DNA of 64,000 nt from Proteiniclasticum ruminis DSM 24773 (GTDB lineage: Bacteria > Bacillota > Clostridia > Clostridiales > Clostridiaceae), in contig NZ_JNKC01000001.1 of the NCBI RefSeq assembly GCF_000701905.1, forward strand, positions 62,001 to 126,000. Reading direction: 5' to 3'. A program made the position numbers and the translations under genes. The notes beneath the pieces are model-generated. The model saw nothing but the letters and a program-made list of their open reading frames with translations, did not search any database and had not been told where the DNA came from. Below are positions 42,250-52,658 of the stretch, one piece after another (the first letter of the stretch is position 1; each line of letters begins with the position of its first letter).

Positions 42250-42555
42250 TTATTCTTCCATTCCTTTGCTGTTGTACTGTTCTTCGAGTTTTCTTGCCAT
42301 GTTCCGGTCAGAAACTCCTACAACTGCAATTCCTTCATAACCCAATGCATATCCTAATTCATCAGGAGTGAAATCCTCAATATAAGGCACTTTATACTTT
42401 TCACAGTAACCTTTGAACTTATCCTTCGTATTCTCAGAAGCACCTTTGGACAAGATCAGAAGATACAACTTTCTCATCTTGATGGCTTCTTCGTTCTTGT
42501 TGTATCCCAAGATCAAATTCCCGGACTTTCTTGTCAGTCCCAGGAAGGACAGCAT
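42250..42555 (-). CDS. ylxQ: L7Ae/YlxQ-type ribosomal-like RNA-binding protein
   Basis: 101 residues of the L7Ae/L30e fold that recognises kink-turn RNA. Landmarks [31 protein letters not shown] and [20 protein letters not shown] at 42553-42555 is one base after the ylxR stop with GGAAG as ribosome site; the long upstream frame overlaps ylxR and is spurious. Placed between ylxR and infB as in other Firmicutes. Cellular role in these bacteria is not settled. Confidence 0.88.
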   Translation of the reverse strand: MLSFLGLTRKSGNLILGYNKNEEAIKMRKLYLLILSKGASENTKDKFKGYCEKYKVPYIEDFTPDELGYALGYEGIAVVGVSDRNMARKLEEQYNSKGMEE

Positions 42556-42556
42556 T

Positions 42557-42823
42557 TTATCCAACTTCCACCGCCTTCCGAAGATCATCATAGATCTCCT
42601 GGCTGATCGTGGTTTCCAAGTTTCTAGACAGTCTTTTGGTCTTAAAGGCCTTTTCCAGACAATCTGTACTCTTGCAAACATATGCACCTCTGCCGGGCTT
42701 TTTCCCAACCAAATCCAGAGAAATTTCTCCTTCTTTGTTCTTCACCACACGAATCAGTTCCTTTTTGGGTTTCATCTCCATGCAGCCGGTGCACATTCTC
42801 ATTGGTATTTTTTTCACCTTCAC
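42557..42823 (-). CDS. ylxR: YlxR family protein (DUF448), nucleoid/RNA-binding type
   Basis: 88 residues, basic. Motifs RMCTGCMEMKPKKELIRVV and GRGAYVCKSTDCLEKA contain two cysteine pairs. In Bacillus YlxR has been proposed to act as a nucleoid-associated regulator; earlier work suggested RNA binding. GTG at 42821-42823 is eight bases after GAGAGG and gives MKVKKIPMRMC, close to the family start. Adjacent to nusA. Confidence 0.88.
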   Translation of the reverse strand: MKVKKIPMRMCTGCMEMKPKKELIRVVKNKEGEISLDLVGKKPGRGAYVCKSTDCLEKAFKTKRLSRNLETTISQEIYDDLRKAVEVG

Positions 42824-42849
42824 GTAAAACACCTCTCTTTCCAGTTTAA

Positions 42850-44061
42850 TTAAGCTTCTGAATCTTCCTCTTGGATATCAGTATCCTCCATAAGTTCAGA
42901 TGCTGTTTCAGCTGTTTCAGCTTCTTCAGTGACTGCGTCCACTAGAATTTCTTCTGTTCTTACCACATCTTCTTCCAGTTCCGCTTTCTCCAGAAGTTCC
43001 TGCTCATACTGCTTCTTGCTCTTGATGTCAATTTTCCATCCAGTAAGTTTTGCCGCAAGCCTTACGTTCTGACCTTCTTTACCAATGGCCAGAGACAGCT
43101 GGTTGTCTTCCACCACTACCTTGCAGGCGTTTCCTTCATTCATGATGATAACATCCAGAACTTTAGCAGGGCTTAAAGCATTGGCAATGAACTCTTTAGG
43201 GTCCTTGGACCACTTGATGATGTCGATTTTTTCATTTCTCAGTTCATTCACGATGTTCTGTACTCTTGTTCCTCTTGGCCCAACACAAGCACCCATGGGC
43301 TCCACTTCTGAATCATTTGAATACACAGCAATCTTTGTTCTTGAACCAGCTTCTCTGGAAATAGCCTTGATTTCTACAATTCCTTCATAGATTTCAGGCA
43401 CTTCCTTTTCAAAAAGCCTTTTGACCAGCCCAGGATGGGTTCTAGATACGGAAATCATCGGCCCCTTCGGATTCTGCTTCACTTCCACGATATACAGCAG
43501 AATCTTGTCATTGAACTGATAATTCTCTCCAGGAATCTGTTCCTGAGGTGTCAAAACTGTTTCTGTCTTTCCAAGGTCGATATAAATATTTCCCTTGTCT
43601 TTTCTTTGAACAGTTCCCATGATCACATCAAATTCTTTTTCATGATACTGATTATAGAGAATGCTTCTTTCCGCTTCTTTAATTCTCTGTGTGACAATCT
43701 GCTTCGCAGACTGAGCGGCCACACGCGCAAAATTAGCAGGAGTCACTTCGTTCTCCACCACATCCAGCAGTTCATATCTAGGATCGATTTCTTTTGCTTC
43801 TTCCAGAGAAATCTCATCTTGCGGATCCATCACTTCTTCTACAATTCTTCTCAAAGAGAATACCTTGATTTCACCTGTCTCTCTATCGATGTTGACTCTA
43901 ACGTTCTGAGATCCGGAATTTACATAATTTTTTTTATATGCTGCAATCATCGCATCTTCGAGTGTCTCAAAAAGCATCTCCTCACTGATTCCCTTTTCCT
44001 CTGCGATGGCTTTTAATGCCAGAATAACTTCATCTTTCTTTTTCACAGTTGCCTTTGCCAT
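42850..44061 (-). CDS. nusA: Transcription termination/antitermination factor NusA
   Basis: 403 residues: N-terminal RNA polymerase-binding domain (1-125), S1 domain (about 130-200), KH1 with GACVGPRGTRVQ and KH2 with LAIGKEGQNVRLAA, then an acidic, glutamate-rich tail of about 55 residues. Normal Firmicutes length without the extra acidic repeats of enteric NusA. ATG after AAGGAGG. Second gene of the rimP operon. Confidence 0.97.
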   Translation of the reverse strand: MAKATVKKKDEVILALKAIAEEKGISEEMLFETLEDAMIAAYKKNYVNSGSQNVRVNIDRETGEIKVFSLRRIVEEVMDPQDEISLEEAKEIDPRYELLDVVENEVTPANFARVAAQSAKQIVTQRIKEAERSILYNQYHEKEFDVIMGTVQRKDKGNIYIDLGKTETVLTPQEQIPGENYQFNDKILLYIVEVKQNPKGPMISVSRTHPGLVKRLFEKEVPEIYEGIVEIKAISREAGSRTKIAVYSNDSEVEPMGACVGPRGTRVQNIVNELRNEKIDIIKWSKDPKEFIANALSPAKVLDVIIMNEGNACKVVVEDNQLSLAIGKEGQNVRLAAKLTGWKIDIKSKKQYEQELLEKAELEEDVVRTEEILVDAVTEEAETAETASELMEDTDIQEEDSEA

Positions 44062-44080
44062 TTTATCCTCCTTAGAATTT

Positions 44081-44533
44081 TTACAAATCTACTTCAATAT
44101 TGATACTGCGAAGATTTTCAAATGTAACTTCCAATGACTTTTTGTCTTTTTCAACAAGAAGCCCTCCACTCTGAACTTCCTTCAGGACGCCAATGAACTT
44201 CTTGGAACCGTCCACCGGTTTCTTCGTTTTTATCTGAACTTTTTCTCCCACAGCTGCTTCCATATGAGCTTTAGTGAATAAAGTCCTGAAAACTCCTGGT
44301 GATGAAACTTCCAGATTGTAATCTTCAGAAATCGGATCCTTCTCATCCAGAATGTCACTGATCCTTCTGGAAACTGCTTCGCAGTCCGCAAGAGCAATTC
44401 CGTTCTCATGTTCAATATAGAATCGAAGAATGTTCATTCCGTCCTCATGGACATATTCCATATGATACATACCATATCCCAAAGCTTCAATTTCTTTCTG
44501 GAATAGCGGTTCCAGTTCCTTCCATTTTTCCAT
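44081..44533 (-). CDS. rimP: Ribosome maturation factor RimP
   Basis: 150 residues, N-terminal alpha/beta domain and C-terminal SH3-like domain. Landmarks: RFYIEHENGIALADCEAVSRRISDILD (part of a long conserved run near residues 37-63) and YNLEVSSPGVFRTL. Needed for 30S maturation. ATG after GGGGTGAG. First gene of the rimP-nusA-ylxR-ylxQ-infB-rbfA-nrnA-truB-ribF operon. Confidence 0.95.
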   Translation of the reverse strand: MEKWKELEPLFQKEIEALGYGMYHMEYVHEDGMNILRFYIEHENGIALADCEAVSRRISDILDEKDPISEDYNLEVSSPGVFRTLFTKAHMEAAVGEKVQIKTKKPVDGSKKFIGVLKEVQSGGLLVEKDKKSLEVTFENLRSINIEVDL

Positions 44534-44594
44534 GGTCTCACCCCATTATAATTATTTGACAATTTTGTTTTGTGTTTTAAGTTTTTTCCTAATG

Positions 44595-44620
44595 AAAAAC
44601 GCAACTAGATTACAGTTGCG
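44595..44620 (-). terminator. terminator in the rimP leader
   Basis: Seven-pair perfect stem CGCAACT/AGTTGCG, loop of seven, T5 in the minus sense. It lies downstream of the promoter at 44683-44711 and 62 bases before rimP, so it can end both the polC transcript and the short leader. Confidence 0.75.
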
Positions 44621-44633
44621 CCACACAAAACGA

Positions 44634-44656
44634 AAGAGCGGGTTTTGCCCACTCTT
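44634..44656 (-). promoter_or_regulatory. leader hairpin upstream of rimP
   Basis: Nine-pair stem AAGAGTGGG/CCCGCTCTT (one G-T pair), loop CAAAA, then TTCGTTTTG. It precedes the terminator at 44595-44620 and looks like a similar AGTGGG hairpin that I associate with ylxS/rimP leaders of other Firmicutes. Confidence 0.55.
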
Positions 44657-44682
44657 CAAGTTCAAAGTTATTCTTCTTATAA

Positions 44683-44711
44683 ATAATAACATAGTATTTG
44701 GAGAAATTCAA
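44683..44711 (-). promoter_or_regulatory. promoter of the rimP-nusA-infB operon leader
   Basis: TTGAAT (44706-44711), 17-base spacer, TATTAT (44683-44688), directly after the polC stop codon. Confidence 0.65.
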
Positions 44712-44714
44712 CCC

Positions 44715-47700
44715 CTACAGATTGAAGAGAGAGAGCTGGTTTGTCTCGTCCATACCTTCAAGAGCGCCACAATTTGATAGCGTTTCAATGACTGTTTTAG
44801 AAATCTTGCAGCGTAATCGGAGATCCTCCTTAGAAATGAAAGGACTTCTCTGGGCTTCCTCATAAATGGACGTGGCTGCATTCACCCCCACACCCACGAG
44901 ACAGCTCAGAGGCGGTCTGATTTCACCTTCTTCGATGAGAAACTTAGAGCCATGAGACAGGTAAAGATCCACTGGTTTGAACTTTAGCCCCCTCTTGTAC
45001 ATCTCATAAACAATCTCTAGTATCGTGATCATGTTTTTCTCTTTTGCTGAAATGTTGTTTCCAAGCTCATAGTATTCTTCCAGTTGTTTCTTCACAGCCA
45101 CTTCGCCTTTCAATATCAGCTCTCCATCAAAATCCGATGCTCTGGTGGAATAATAAGCCGCATAATAAGCCAGTGGATAGTAGACTTTGAAATAAGCGAT
45201 ACGCATAGCCATCATGACATAAGCTACCGCATGCCCCTTTGGAAACATGTATTTGATTTTTTTGCAGGATTCGATATACCATTCCGGTACATTGTTCTCT
45301 CGCATGATGACTTCGTCCTCATCCTTGAGCCCTTTTCCTTTTCGAACACTCTCCATGATGGTGAATGCACGTTTTGCTGGTAACCCTTTATAAATCAGAT
45401 ACACCATAATATCATCACGAGTACTGATACATTCGCTCAGCGTTGTGAATCCCTCTTTAATGTAATACTGGGCATTATTCAGCCAAACATCCGTACCATG
45501 GGAAAGTCCTGATATTCTCACAAGGTCCGCAAAAGACTTAGGACTGGTATCCAGAAGCATCCCTCGGACAAACTTCGTCCCGAATTCCGGAAGACCTAAG
45601 GATCCCACTGGAATCCCCAGCTCCTCTTCTGTTACCCCCAAGGCTTTTGTAGACGTGAACAGAGAGATGACCTTCTCATCATTGAGAGGCAGAGATTTGG
45701 GGTCTATACCAGTCAGGTCCTGAAGCATTCTCAGCATGGTTGGGTCATCATGGCCAAGGATGTCAAGTTTCAGAAGCCTTCCTGAAATGGAGTGATAATC
45801 GAAATGGGTCGTTGTGATATCTGACGACTGATCATCCGCTGGCCTCTGAACAGGAGTGAAATTATGGACATCATTGTCCCTGGGCACTACCATGATGCCT
45901 CCAGGATGCTGTCCTGTGGTTCTTTTCACCCCTACAAGACCTAGGGAAAGCCGCTCGACTTCCGCCGTGGGAAGATGCATTTCACGCTCCTCCAGATACT
46001 TTTTAACATAGGCATACGCGGTCTTATCCGCTACCGTGCCGATGGTGCCTGCTTTAAACACATAACCTTCCCCAAAGAGCTCCTCTGTGTATTTATGCAC
46101 TACAGCCTGATACTCTCCCGAGAAGTTCAGATCGATATCAGGTTCTTTATCTCCTTCAAACCCAAGGAAGGTCTCAAAAGGAATATCATGGCCATCCCTC
46201 ACATATGGAGTTCCGCATTGAGGACAGTCTTTCAGCGGCAAATCAGCTCCACTTGAAATACTTCCATCCAGGAAAAATTCATTATGTCTGCAAGACGGAC
46301 AACGATAATGGGGTGGCAGGCCGTTCACTTCAGTGATGCCTGTAAAAGTAGCCACGAGAGAAGATCCGACAGAACCTCTCGATCCTACCAGGTATCCATC
46401 AGAAAGTGACTTTGCTACCAGTTTGTGCGCAATGAGATAAAGAACGGCATATCCATTGCTGATGATGGAGTTCAGCTCCTTTGTCACACGTTTTTCCACC
46501 ACTTCAGGCAAGACATCGCCATAAAGTTTATGTGCTTCCGTCATGGTCATTTCCCTGATTTCCTCATCCGCCCCATCAATTTTGGGTGGGAATGTCCCCT
46601 TAGGGATGGGAAGAAAGTCCTCGATACTGTCTGCAATGAGGTTGGTGTTCTTCACCACAATCTCATAGGCTTTGTCACGGCCAAGATAGGAGAACGAAGC
46701 CAGCATCTCATCTGTGCTTCTGAAATACAGATCCAGATCATCATTCTGATTGTTGTACCCCTGAGATGCCAGGAGGATTTTCCGATAGAACTTGTCCTCT
46801 TTATTCAAGTAATGGACATCTCCAGTGGCCACCACAATTTTACCTTGAGATTCACCAAGAGAGATCAGTTTCCTATTTAGGTCTCTTAACCCTTCCATGT
46901 CCTGAATACGGCCGTCCTTAAGAAGATCCAGATTGTTTTCCACGGGCTGTACTTCGATGTAGTCATAGTAAGAGGCCATGGTCAGAATCTCATCTTCCGT
47001 TCGGCCCTCCATGATATATCGTACAAGCTCTGAATTGATACAGGCGGATCCCAATAAAAGTCCTTCCCTCTTTTGTTCCAGAACACTTTTTCTGATTCTA
47101 GGCTTCATGTGGAATGACTTCAGATGGGACTCCGTGACCATCTCATACAAATGCTTAAGACCAGTAAGATTCTTCACGAGAATTGTTGTATGATACATCG
47201 GCAGTTTTTTATAATCCATCTCTTTTTTGCTCCGCTCATTCAGTTCCCTGAAGGAATGGATTCCCATGGTTTCCATTTTTTCCATGGACTTTTGAAGAAT
47301 CCTGTGCGTGGTCTTGGCATCATCCACCGCTCTATGATGAGACCCCATATCTATACCCAGATGTCTTGAAATAACATCCAGCCGGTGTCTCTTCAGATCA
47401 GGGTAGAGGAATCTCGCCATGGGTACTGTATCCATAATGGGATTATCAATGCTGCGGCCTACATCTGCCAGATTCTTCCGAATGAAGCCCACATCAAAGT
47501 ATGCGTTATGAGCAACCAACGTAGAATTTCTGATGAAATCCTCGAACTGAAGAATCACCTCTCCAATAAGAGGAGCATCTTTCACCATGGTATCTGTGAT
47601 TCCAGTCAGTTCGGTGATTTTAGATGGAATGGACCGCTCTGGATTGATGAAAGCCGAGAACTCATCAATGACCTCACCATCCCTCACCTTTACTGCTCCG

Positions 47701-48980
47701 ATTTCGATGATCTTATCATTCATAGAAGAGAACCCTGTGGTTTCAATGTCGAATATCACAAGATCTTTCAATGTCTCATCTATGTTCTCAATGATGTTCA
47801 TCTCGTCATTGACAACATAGGCTTCCATACCATAGATTGCTTTGACCCCTGTAGATTTCGCCTGATCCATGGCTTCAGGATAGGCCTGAACAACTCCGTG
47901 ATCTGTAATGGCCACAGCACGGTGCCCAAAATCTTTGGCTAGTGAAAAAACAGACTTCGCTGAAGCCAGGGCATCCATACTGCTCATATTGGTATGCAGA
48001 TGCAGTTCTACCCTTTTTTCAGCTGCCGTATCTTTTCTCTTTACTTTTTCCATTTTATAGATATCTCGTGCGATCATCGTCAGCTCTTTCGAGTACATAT
48101 CCAGTGTGACGTTCCCTTTGAACCGAAAAACTTGGCCTGCCTTAATCGGAAGTTCTTCGCCTTCTTTCAGGAAGACTTTTACAGCAATAGAGCTGGAAAA
48201 ATCCGTGACATACAGTACAAGAAGGGTTTTCCCATTTCTCAGTTTCTTCTCATCTGTTTTGAAAACCTCACCATCTATGACACAAATCCCAGCATTGTCA
48301 TCCAGTTCTTTGATTCTGACACTTGGCTCTTTAATAGCTTTTCCAAAGATGACGTTCTCATCTTGAGATTTTTTCTGCCCCCTTGCAGGTTCATCAGAGG
48401 ATGCTTTTCTGGCAGGCATCACCATTTTCGGCGCTTCCACCTTATGCTCTGCACTGGCTTGTGAATCTTGTCTTGCTGCCTGAAGCTCTTTATTTACATC
48501 AAGTTCTTTCCTTACAGGAGTTAGAGCGACATTCAGCACCGTTTCCGCATGGACACTCTGTCCGTAATATTGGGAAATCAGTGTTTCTATATGTTTAACC
48601 GCATCATGACTCCTAAAATTCGTAATGAGGGCTGGGCTGTAATGTTGGATTTTCAGATGTCCTTCTGCCAGATGGACATCTGCATCTTTTAAAAAATTAT
48701 ACCGAAGCGGTTCTGACAAAAAAATCCCCATGAGAACATCCTGGATATTCTCGTGGGTGAGCTTATCCAGGATATTGACAATCAGGGTATCACTTTCCTG
48801 TCCTGTAACATTCCTCATGAAATTACCGATGGGCTCTTTTACTTTTGGATCCAGAACCCGGAATGATTTTAGAAAGACTCTGAACTGATTTTGTTTTTTA
48901 AGATACTCAACTTTCAGCACATCCTGAATCTTATACGCAGAGAGTGAGGACTCTTTGCTGAGCAGGTGATTAATTTCCAA
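44715..48980 (-). CDS. polC: DNA polymerase III alpha subunit, Gram-positive PolC
   Basis: 1421 residues, usual PolC length. N-terminal region (1-220), OB fold, PHP domain starting [11 protein letters not shown] (about 330), inserted DEDDh proofreading exonuclease [16 protein letters not shown] (about 415) with HNAYFDVGF and [10 protein letters not shown], the zinc-finger pair [10 protein letters not shown] / CPQCGTPY, and the polymerase core with the catalytic aspartates in [12 protein letters not shown]. Start TTG (48978-48980), after GGAGGAGGG. Downstream of ispG by 26 bases in an operon with rseP and dxr. Confidence 0.97.
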   Translation of the reverse strand: MEINHLLSKESSLSAYKIQDVLKVEYLKKQNQFRVFLKSFRVLDPKVKEPIGNFMRNVTGQESDTLIVNILDKLTHENIQDVLMGIFLSEPLRYNFLKDADVHLAEGHLKIQHYSPALITNFRSHDAVKHIETLISQYYGQSVHAETVLNVALTPVRKELDVNKELQAARQDSQASAEHKVEAPKMVMPARKASSDEPARGQKKSQDENVIFGKAIKEPSVRIKELDDNAGICVIDGEVFKTDEKKLRNGKTLLVLYVTDFSSSIAVKVFLKEGEELPIKAGQVFRFKGNVTLDMYSKELTMIARDIYKMEKVKRKDTAAEKRVELHLHTNMSSMDALASAKSVFSLAKDFGHRAVAITDHGVVQAYPEAMDQAKSTGVKAIYGMEAYVVNDEMNIIENIDETLKDLVIFDIETTGFSSMNDKIIEIGAVKVRDGEVIDEFSAFINPERSIPSKITELTGITDTMVKDAPLIGEVILQFEDFIRNSTLVAHNAYFDVGFIRKNLADVGRSIDNPIMDTVPMARFLYPDLKRHRLDVISRHLGIDMGSHHRAVDDAKTTHRILQKSMEKMETMGIHSFRELNERSKKEMDYKKLPMYHTTILVKNLTGLKHLYEMVTESHLKSFHMKPRIRKSVLEQKREGLLLGSACINSELVRYIMEGRTEDEILTMASYYDYIEVQPVENNLDLLKDGRIQDMEGLRDLNRKLISLGESQGKIVVATGDVHYLNKEDKFYRKILLASQGYNNQNDDLDLYFRSTDEMLASFSYLGRDKAYEIVVKNTNLIADSIEDFLPIPKGTFPPKIDGADEEIREMTMTEAHKLYGDVLPEVVEKRVTKELNSIISNGYAVLYLIAHKLVAKSLSDGYLVGSRGSVGSSLVATFTGITEVNGLPPHYRCPSCRHNEFFLDGSISSGADLPLKDCPQCGTPYVRDGHDIPFETFLGFEGDKEPDIDLNFSGEYQAVVHKYTEELFGEGYVFKAGTIGTVADKTAYAYVKKYLEEREMHLPTAEVERLSLGLVGVKRTTGQHPGGIMVVPRDNDVHNFTPVQRPADDQSSDITTTHFDYHSISGRLLKLDILGHDDPTMLRMLQDLTGIDPKSLPLNDEKVISLFTSTKALGVTEEELGIPVGSLGLPEFGTKFVRGMLLDTSPKSFADLVRISGLSHGTDVWLNNAQYYIKEGFTTLSECISTRDDIMVYLIYKGLPAKRAFTIMESVRKGKGLKDEDEVIMRENNVPEWYIESCKKIKYMFPKGHAVAYVMMAMRIAYFKVYYPLAYYAAYYSTRASDFDGELILKGEVAVKKQLEEYYELGNNISAKEKNMITILEIVYEMYKRGLKFKPVDLYLSHGSKFLIEEGEIRPPLSCLVGVGVNAATSIYEEAQRSPFISKEDLRLRCKISKTVIETLSNCGALEGMDETNQLSLFNL

Positions 48981-49006
48981 TCAAAGCCCTCCTCCTTTCC
49001 TGATCT

Positions 49007-50059
49007 TTACAGTTTGTCAATTTCTTCTAAAAGAGCTGCTACCAGCTCCTCTTCTTTCACTCTTCGTATAATGAGGCCCTTCTTGAATATCAGTCCCATG
49101 CCGTTTCCTCCAGCGATACCGATATCTGCTTCTCTGGCTTCGCCAGGTCCGTTGACCACACATCCCATAACTGCGACTTTAATATTTTTCTTGCTGTCTT
49201 TTAGCGCATCTTCCACTTGGTTCGCAATTCCAATCAGATCAATTTGAGTCCTTCCACAAGTAGGACAAGACACAAATTCAATACCATCTTTCAGATGCCC
49301 TACAGACTTTAGAATCTCTCTTCCAACTTTTATTTCATCAATGCTGTCACCTGTTAAGGATACTCTTATGGTATCCCCAATGCCCTCGGACAGAAGGCCT
49401 CCGATACCAACAGAGCTTTTGATGGTCCCTCTCCAAGGTGTCCCAGCTTCCGTTACGCCCAGATGGAGCGGATAGTCCACTTCTTTAGAGAGCAAACGGT
49501 AGCTGTTCATCATGGTCATGACATCAGAGGACTTTATCGAAATGATCGTGTCATAAAAATTGGCATCCTCCAGAAGCTCGACATGACGAAGCGCACTCTC
49601 CACCAAAGCTTCAGGTGTCACATGACCATACTTTTCAAGAAGATCTTTCTCCAGCGAACCTGAGTTCACTCCCACTCGGATGGGAATCCCTTTTTCTTTA
49701 CAGACTTCTGCCAGAAGACGAACTTTGTCTTTCCCACCGATGTTTCCCGGATTAATTCTCAGTTTTGAGATTCCGTTTTCAATGCTCTTCAACGCCAGAC
49801 GGTAATCAAAGTGAATATCTGCGACAACTGGTATTGGAAGCTGCCTTGTGATCTCCTTCAGTGCTTCAGCTGCCTCCATATCTGGCACAGCCACACGGAT
49901 GATATCACACCCTGCCACCATCAAAGCTCTTGTCTGGTCTAATGTAGCTTCAATATTTCGTGTATCGGTATTTGTCATAGACTGTACACTGATCTTACTG
50001 TCTCCGCCCACATAAATATTCTTAATTTTTATTTTTCTCGTTGGTCGACGTTCAATCAT
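49007..50059 (-). CDS. ispG: 4-hydroxy-3-methylbut-2-en-1-yl diphosphate synthase (flavodoxin)
   Basis: 350 residues. [4Fe-4S] enzyme of the MEP isoprenoid pathway. The TIM barrel begins KNIYVGGDSKISVQSMTN; cluster cysteines are in VSCPTCGRTQ and MGCVVNGPGEAREAD. ATG shares a base with the rseP stop (TGATG). With dxr upstream it gives two MEP enzymes in one operon. Confidence 0.96.
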   Translation of the reverse strand: MIERRPTRKIKIKNIYVGGDSKISVQSMTNTDTRNIEATLDQTRALMVAGCDIIRVAVPDMEAAEALKEITRQLPIPVVADIHFDYRLALKSIENGISKLRINPGNIGGKDKVRLLAEVCKEKGIPIRVGVNSGSLEKDLLEKYGHVTPEALVESALRHVELLEDANFYDTIISIKSSDVMTMMNSYRLLSKEVDYPLHLGVTEAGTPWRGTIKSSVGIGGLLSEGIGDTIRVSLTGDSIDEIKVGREILKSVGHLKDGIEFVSCPTCGRTQIDLIGIANQVEDALKDSKKNIKVAVMGCVVNGPGEAREADIGIAGGNGMGLIFKKGLIIRRVKEEELVAALLEEIDKL

Positions 50060-51063
50060 CAGAAGCCTCCTGGTAAAAAGATATCCTTAAATGTAATCAG
50101 CAGCATGAAACTCATGAGTATGGCAAAACCGATGGTGTTCCATACACCGACAAACTTGTCCGGAATTTTCCTTCTGCTGACCATTTCCACCAAAAGAATC
50201 AGGATCCATCCTCCATCCAGTGCTGGAAATGGAATAAGGTTCAGAACCGCCAGATTAATGCTGAGGAATGCAGCAAAGGATGCCAGATTCCACAAGGAAA
50301 CACTCGCGACTTCTGTCGAGATTTTAAAGATTGTGACCGGACCACCAAAATCATTGATGGAAGCTCGTCCAGTGAAAAGCACCTTTAAGGAAAATATTGT
50401 TTGAGCAATCAATGATCTGCCCTGATTAAACGCAGCACCAATGCTTTCAAAAACACCTGGATCAGTATCTGAAACAGGTACAACGCCTACAAGAGCTCTT
50501 CCTTCAGATTCCATCGGTGTAAGTTTCTTTACGACCCTGCCATTTGCTGTCTCAAGTTCAAGAGTAACATCTTGTAAACCGTTATAAGCAATATAGGTAG
50601 AAACATCCTGAAATGTATAAGCTTTTTCCCCATTGACACCAACAATTTTGTCACCCGCCATAATGCCTGCTTCCTCAGCGGGAGAGCCAGGAATTACTTC
50701 TGAAATCACATTACTGGAATACCCGTTGAAAATCACGATGACAAAGAGGACTGAAACAGCCATGATGATGTTCATAATGGGTCCCGCTGCAATAATACTG
50801 ATTTTCCTGAGAGGGCTTTTGGAGAAGAAGGAACCCTCCCCTTCCTCATCTGCAGTTTCTCCGTACATCTTCACAGAACCACCGATGGGCAGTATTTTTA
50901 AAGAATACAGGGTGTTCTTTCCCTGCTTCTTGAAAATTCTGGGACCCATACCTACAGAAAACTCTTCTACAGTGACGCCATTGAGTCTGGCAACGATAAA
51001 ATGGCCGAATTCATGCCCAAGGACCAGAAGCCCAAAGGCAAATATTGATAATGCTAAATACAT
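50059..51063 (-). CDS. rseP: Site-2 intramembrane zinc protease RseP/RasP
   Basis: 334 residues. Cleaves anti-sigma factors and leftover signal peptides within the membrane. The zinc motif HEFGH is in the first helix (residues 17-21), a PDZ domain follows (GIMAGDKIVGVNGEKAY, about 150-165), and the second active-site motif NLIPFPALDGG is near residue 275. Four membrane helices. Overlaps ispG; four bases after dxr. Confidence 0.95.
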   Translation of the reverse strand: MYLALSIFAFGLLVLGHEFGHFIVARLNGVTVEEFSVGMGPRIFKKQGKNTLYSLKILPIGGSVKMYGETADEEGEGSFFSKSPLRKISIIAAGPIMNIIMAVSVLFVIVIFNGYSSNVISEVIPGSPAEEAGIMAGDKIVGVNGEKAYTFQDVSTYIAYNGLQDVTLELETANGRVVKKLTPMESEGRALVGVVPVSDTDPGVFESIGAAFNQGRSLIAQTIFSLKVLFTGRASINDFGGPVTIFKISTEVASVSLWNLASFAAFLSINLAVLNLIPFPALDGGWILILLVEMVSRRKIPDKFVGVWNTIGFAILMSFMLLITFKDIFLPGGF

Positions 51064-51067
51064 GTTC

Positions 51068-52222
51068 TCACCTCTTCATTTTGTTTCGGACAAAAGCTTT
51101 TACTTCATCATGGGCAGAAATCACTTTTTCAAGAGAGATTTCCCCCAGATCCCTATAGGCATCCATCGCCTGTTCCACTACTTCTACAATTTCATGATAC
51201 CTTATCTGATTCTCCAGGAATAAAGCAACCGCTTCTTCATTGGCGCTGTTCATTACTGCAGTCTGAAGGCCTCCTCTTTTACCAGCTGTATATGCCAAGT
51301 CCAGCGCTCTGAACGTATTCCTGTCCGGAGCCTCAAAGGTCAGCTTTGATATCTCCAATAAGTTCAATGGTTTTGCAACAGGGCTTGTTCTATCGGGATA
51401 ATTGAGCGCGTACTGTATTGGCAGTCTCATATCCGGTGCTCCAAGCTGAGCAATGACACTGTTGTCCACAAACTCGACCATGGAATGAATAATGCTTTCA
51501 GGATGCACCAGAACCTCGATCTGATCATATTCCACATCAAACAGCCATTTGGCTTCGATTACCTCCAGCCCTTTGTTCATAAGGGTGGAGGAGTCGATGG
51601 TGATTTTAGCTCCCATCACCCAGTTCGGATGTTTTAAAGCCATCTCGCGGGTGACAGTTCTTAGAAATGCCTGATCTTTCCCTCTGAAGGGACCACCAGA
51701 AGCAGTCAGGATAATCTTTTGTATTTCTTTGTGTTTTGATCCCTGAAGACTCTGAAAAACTGCAGAGTGTTCAGAATCCACTGGTAGAATACGCACGCCA
51801 TACTTTTTAGCAAGCGGCATAACAAGTTCTCCAGCTGCAACAAGGGTTTCTTTATTCGCAAGTGCGATATTTTTTCCACTCTCAATGGCAGCAATGGTTG
51901 GTTTAAGCCCTACCATACCCACCAAAGAAGTCACAACAGTATCTGTGACTGGAAGAGTTGAGATATGGATGAGCCCCTCAGAACCATACGACGCTTCTCC
52001 TTGAAACCCTATGGATTTCAGCATCTCTTCCGCTTCCGTTTTTAACGACTCATCTGTCACTGCCACAGCACTTGGATGGAACTCCTCAATGATGTCTTTC
52101 AACACCGAAAGGTTTTTATGTACCGTAACCCCTGATAATACAATACCTTTTTCTTTTCTTAGGACATCCAGCGTTTGTGTTCCTATGGATCCGGATGCAC
52201 CAATAATCGCAATATTCTTCAA
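51068..52222 (-). CDS. dxr: 1-deoxy-D-xylulose 5-phosphate reductoisomerase
   Basis: 384 residues. Second enzyme of the MEP pathway, making MEP with NADPH. Rossmann motif IGASGSIGTQTLDV at the N-terminus; the metal/substrate motifs LPVDSEHSAVFQ and VHPESIIHSMVEF, and MRLPIQYAL are intact. First gene of dxr-rseP-ispG-polC. A TATAAT at 52262-52267 is the likely -10 with a weak -35. Confidence 0.96.
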   Translation of the reverse strand: MKNIAIIGASGSIGTQTLDVLRKEKGIVLSGVTVHKNLSVLKDIIEEFHPSAVAVTDESLKTEAEEMLKSIGFQGEASYGSEGLIHISTLPVTDTVVTSLVGMVGLKPTIAAIESGKNIALANKETLVAAGELVMPLAKKYGVRILPVDSEHSAVFQSLQGSKHKEIQKIILTASGGPFRGKDQAFLRTVTREMALKHPNWVMGAKITIDSSTLMNKGLEVIEAKWLFDVEYDQIEVLVHPESIIHSMVEFVDNSVIAQLGAPDMRLPIQYALNYPDRTSPVAKPLNLLEISKLTFEAPDRNTFRALDLAYTAGKRGGLQTAVMNSANEEAVALFLENQIRYHEIVEVVEQAMDAYRDLGEISLEKVISAHDEVKAFVRNKMKR

Positions 52223-52261
52223 ATGGGATAACCCCTTTCTTTTCGAAATCTGGTTGAATTT

Positions 52262-52267
52262 ATTATA
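52262..52267 (-). promoter_or_regulatory. -10 element upstream of dxr
   Basis: TATAAT 40 bases upstream of the dxr ATG; no good -35. The remaining sequence from 52268 to 52429 has no gene and only short dyads such as CACAG-CGTT-CTGTG (52397-52410). Confidence 0.4.
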
Positions 52268-52429
52268 CTAGAGAATTATTAAGAAATTCCTACAAAAAAA
52301 TGATACTTGGAATCAGATCACCTCGAGACCAACTCCAGATGCTCTATTATTCTAACACAAATCTTCATTACACTCCATGAAGATACTCTGAACGTACACA
52401 GCGTTCTGTGCTTCGAGTTCATAAAATCA

Positions 52430-52459
52430 AAAGAGTCCGAAGATAACTTCGGACTCTTT
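52430..52459. terminator. strong terminator after the ribbon-helix-helix gene
   Basis: Thirteen-pair perfect stem AAAGAGTCCGAAG/CTTCGGACTCTTT, loop of four, T/A-rich flanks. Confidence 0.85.
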
Positions 52460-52480
52460 ACATGTCATTCAAAAATGTCA

Positions 52481-52618
52481 TTATTTGGTTCTTTTCAGCA
52501 GAAGGGTCAGAATATAGTTGTTCAGCGAACGGTTCTCTTTTTCGGCTTCCTTCAACAGTTCTTCCTTCAGTTCTACTGGTAATGTAAACAGTATCTTGGT
52601 TTTAGGCTCTTTTTTCAT
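52481..52618 (-). CDS. Small ribbon-helix-helix (Arc/CopG-type) protein
   Basis: 45 residues: KTKILFTLPVELKEELLKEA then ENRSLNNYILTLLLKR, the beta-helix-helix layout of MetJ/Arc DNA-binding proteins and of many antitoxins. ATG at 52616-52618 is six bases after AGGAGG; the longer frame upstream covers the promoter and is rejected. It is a stand-alone gene with its own promoter and a very strong terminator; no toxin partner is next to it. A regulatory role is inferred from the fold. Confidence 0.7.
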   Translation of the reverse strand: MKKEPKTKILFTLPVELKEELLKEAEKENRSLNNYILTLLLKRTK

Positions 52619-52658
52619 AAGCTCCCTCCTCTTTGTACATATGACAAATTTACTGTTG

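Noticed and set aside
42556-42708. N-terminal extension of the L7Ae-type gene by 51 codons
   Set aside because: The added part overlaps ylxR in another frame and is arginine/tryptophan-rich nonsense; the family starts at MLSFLGL.
44536-44570. TATAAT just upstream of rimP (about 44543-44550) as a promoter
   Set aside because: No acceptable -35 at 16-18 bases and it would leave almost no leader before the ribosome site; the promoter at 44683-44711 is better.
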